Shown here: piece after piece, positions 5,577-6,609 of the stretch | How the letters are laid out: every line of letters begins with the position of its first letter | Numbering within the stretch: position 1 is the first letter of the stretch | NCBI GenBank assembly: GCA_023248365.1 | Contig: JAHFER010000079.1 | Location: 795-7,403, forward strand | DNA length: 6,609 nt | Reading direction: 5' to 3' | Origin: Nitrospirota bacterium | Lineage (GTDB): Bacteria > Nitrospirota > 9FT-COMBO-42-15 > HDB-SIOI813 | Notes under the pieces: generated by a model | What the model saw: the letters and a program-made list of their open reading frames with translations, nothing else | What the model was told of the DNA's origin: nothing | Database searches by the model: none | Program-made: the position numbers and the translations under genes

Positions 5577-6609
5577 TCAAAGCATATTTACAATCTCTTC
5601 AGCTATTTTATCAAGCGATACTATTTTATCAATACAACCGCTTTCAATTGCAGCTTTGGGCATTCCAAATATGACCGATGTCTCTTCATTCTGTGCAATA
5701 GTTCTTCCTTTATTTTTCTTTATTGCATTCATCCCCTCTTTACCATCCTGTCCCATTCCAGTCATAATTACACCAAGAGTATGCTCATAATATACTTCTG
5801 AAACTGAAATCATTCCAATGTCTACTGATGGTATGTGGAGCATAGGCGGTTCTTTACTTAGTTTTACATGGGCTTCATCCCCACGTAATTTTCTCACTGT
5901 GAGGTGTAGTCCGCCTGGAGCAATCAGCACCAGTCCAGGTACAATACCATCACCATCTTTAGCCTCACGTACCTCTACCTGACTTAATTCATTCATTCTT
6001 TCAGCAAATGATGCCGTAAACAACGGCAGCATATGTTGAATTACAAGAACTCCGCATGGCATTTTTTTGGGTAATCGTGGAATAACTTCCTGGAGAGCCT
6101 TTGGTCCGCCTGTAGACGCCCCTATAACGACAAGTTTTATTTTCTGTTTACCTGGTAAGGGACAGTTTTCTATTATAGAATGCGATTTAATACTGACGGG
6201 CGTGCTGGTATTTTTAATTTTCTTGGTTCCCAGAGTTTTTATCTTTTTGATGAGTTCTTCTTTTATATTTATGATACCTGCTATATTGCCAGTTACATGT
6301 TTTGGAATAAAATCTACAGCTCCATATTCAAGTGCCTTTATGGTCGCTTTAGCACCTTCTTCTGTCAGGGAACTTACCATGATTACAGGCACAGGCATAT
6401 CCTTCATTATTATTTTAAGCGCATCGAGACCATTCAAGCGCGGCATTTCTATATCCATGGTAACAATATCAGGATTCAATATTTGTATTTTTCTTAATGC
6501 ATCTTCTCCATTCATGGCCTCTCCGACCACATGTATAGCAGGATCAGTATGTAACATCCCTACAATAGCCCTCCGCATAAAAGCAGAGTCATCCACTACC
6601 AGTACCTTT
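5577..6609 (-). CDS. cheB: Chemotaxis response regulator CheB, protein-glutamate methylesterase (5' end outside window)
   Basis: CheB removes methyl groups from (and deamidates) receptor glutamines/glutamates, resetting sensitivity when phosphorylated by CheA. Coding is open through the right edge: the first visible residues are KVLVVDDSAFMRR, so only about four residues seem to be lost. A GTG at 6596 would start inside the first receiver strand and is not credible. Counting that GTG as residue 1, the receiver domain (to about 120) has the acidic pair Asp2-Asp3, phosphoacceptor Asp48 in TMDIEMPRLNG, Ser75/Ser76 and Lys99. After a linker (about 120-150) rich in Lys, Ser and Thr comes the esterase domain: GASTGGPKAL with Ser161, VIQHMLP with His188 and TGMGQDG with Asp284, the complete catalytic triad. 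Length and order are normal. The receiver lysine is followed by His rather than the usual Pro (FIPKHV). Confidence 0.95.
   Translation of the reverse strand, partial: KVLVVDDSAFMRRAIVGMLHTDPAIHVVGEAMNGEDALRKIQILNPDIVTMDIEMPRLNGLDALKIIMKDMPVPVIMVSSLTEEGAKATIKALEYGAVDFIPKHVTGNIAGIINIKEELIKKIKTLGTKKIKNTSTPVSIKSHSIIENCPLPGKQKIKLVVIGASTGGPKALQEVIPRLPKKMPCGVLVIQHMLPLFTASFAERMNELSQVEVREAKDGDGIVPGLVLIAPGGLHLTVRKLRGDEAHVKLSKEPPMLHIPSVDIGMISVSEVYYEHTLGVIMTGMGQDGKEGMNAIKKNKGRTIAQNEETSVIFGMPKAAIESGCIDKIVSLDKIAEEIVNML

Noticed and set aside
6180..6497. 105-codon plus-strand open frame opposite cheB
   Set aside because: Antisense to the receiver domain; Phe/Tyr-rich, low-complexity translation typical of an AT-rich shadow.
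6594..6596. GTG as the start of cheB
   Set aside because: In-frame codons upstream encode KVLV, the first strand of the receiver domain, and continue through the window edge. The true start lies outside.

Overview
The window carries six genes, all on the minus strand, so transcription runs from the high-numbered end to the low. It reads as the tail of a chemotaxis gene cluster followed by a small metabolic block. In transcription order: a CheB methylesterase missing its first few codons at the right edge, CheW, a stand-alone HDOD/HD-domain protein, a divergent member of the deoxyhypusine synthase (DHS) fold family, the biotin carboxylase subunit of a two-subunit pyruvate-type carboxylase (pycA), and its carboxyltransferase/biotin-carrier subunit (pycB). 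PycB runs off the left edge before its biotinyl domain. No RNA gene, insertion sequence or CRISPR array was seen. No gene-free stretch exceeds 87 bp.

Right block (about 4177-6609): cheB, cheW and the HDOD gene are separated by 51 and 5 bp and probably form one transcription unit, the downstream end of a larger che operon. CheW links receptors to the CheA kinase and CheB demethylates receptors for adaptation. HDOD proteins often sit in such clusters as signalling partners. Sample lines from this block are about 28-38% G+C.

Left block (1-4130): the DHS-like gene starts 46 bp after the HDOD gene. A run of six imperfect 7-bp repeats straddles its stop codon, and pycA begins 87 bp after that stop. 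pycA and pycB are 16 bp apart, and the pycA stop codon lies inside the pycB ribosome-binding site. PycA would carboxylate biotin on PycB, and PycB would pass the carboxyl group to pyruvate to make oxaloacetate (anaplerosis or autotrophic carbon flow). Sample lines from this block vary between about 38 and 57% G+C.

Organism: a motile Gram-negative-type bacterium of moderately low G+C. A split pyruvate carboxylase, a bacterial DHS-fold protein and an HDOD/che cluster would fit anaerobic or autotrophic lineages such as Nitrospirota, Desulfobacterota or anammox-type Planctomycetota. I cannot decide among these, and this assignment is low confidence. Nothing here is a clearly new system. The points most worth following up are the DHS-like protein, which has lost several canonical active-site features, and the heptamer repeat at its stop codon.
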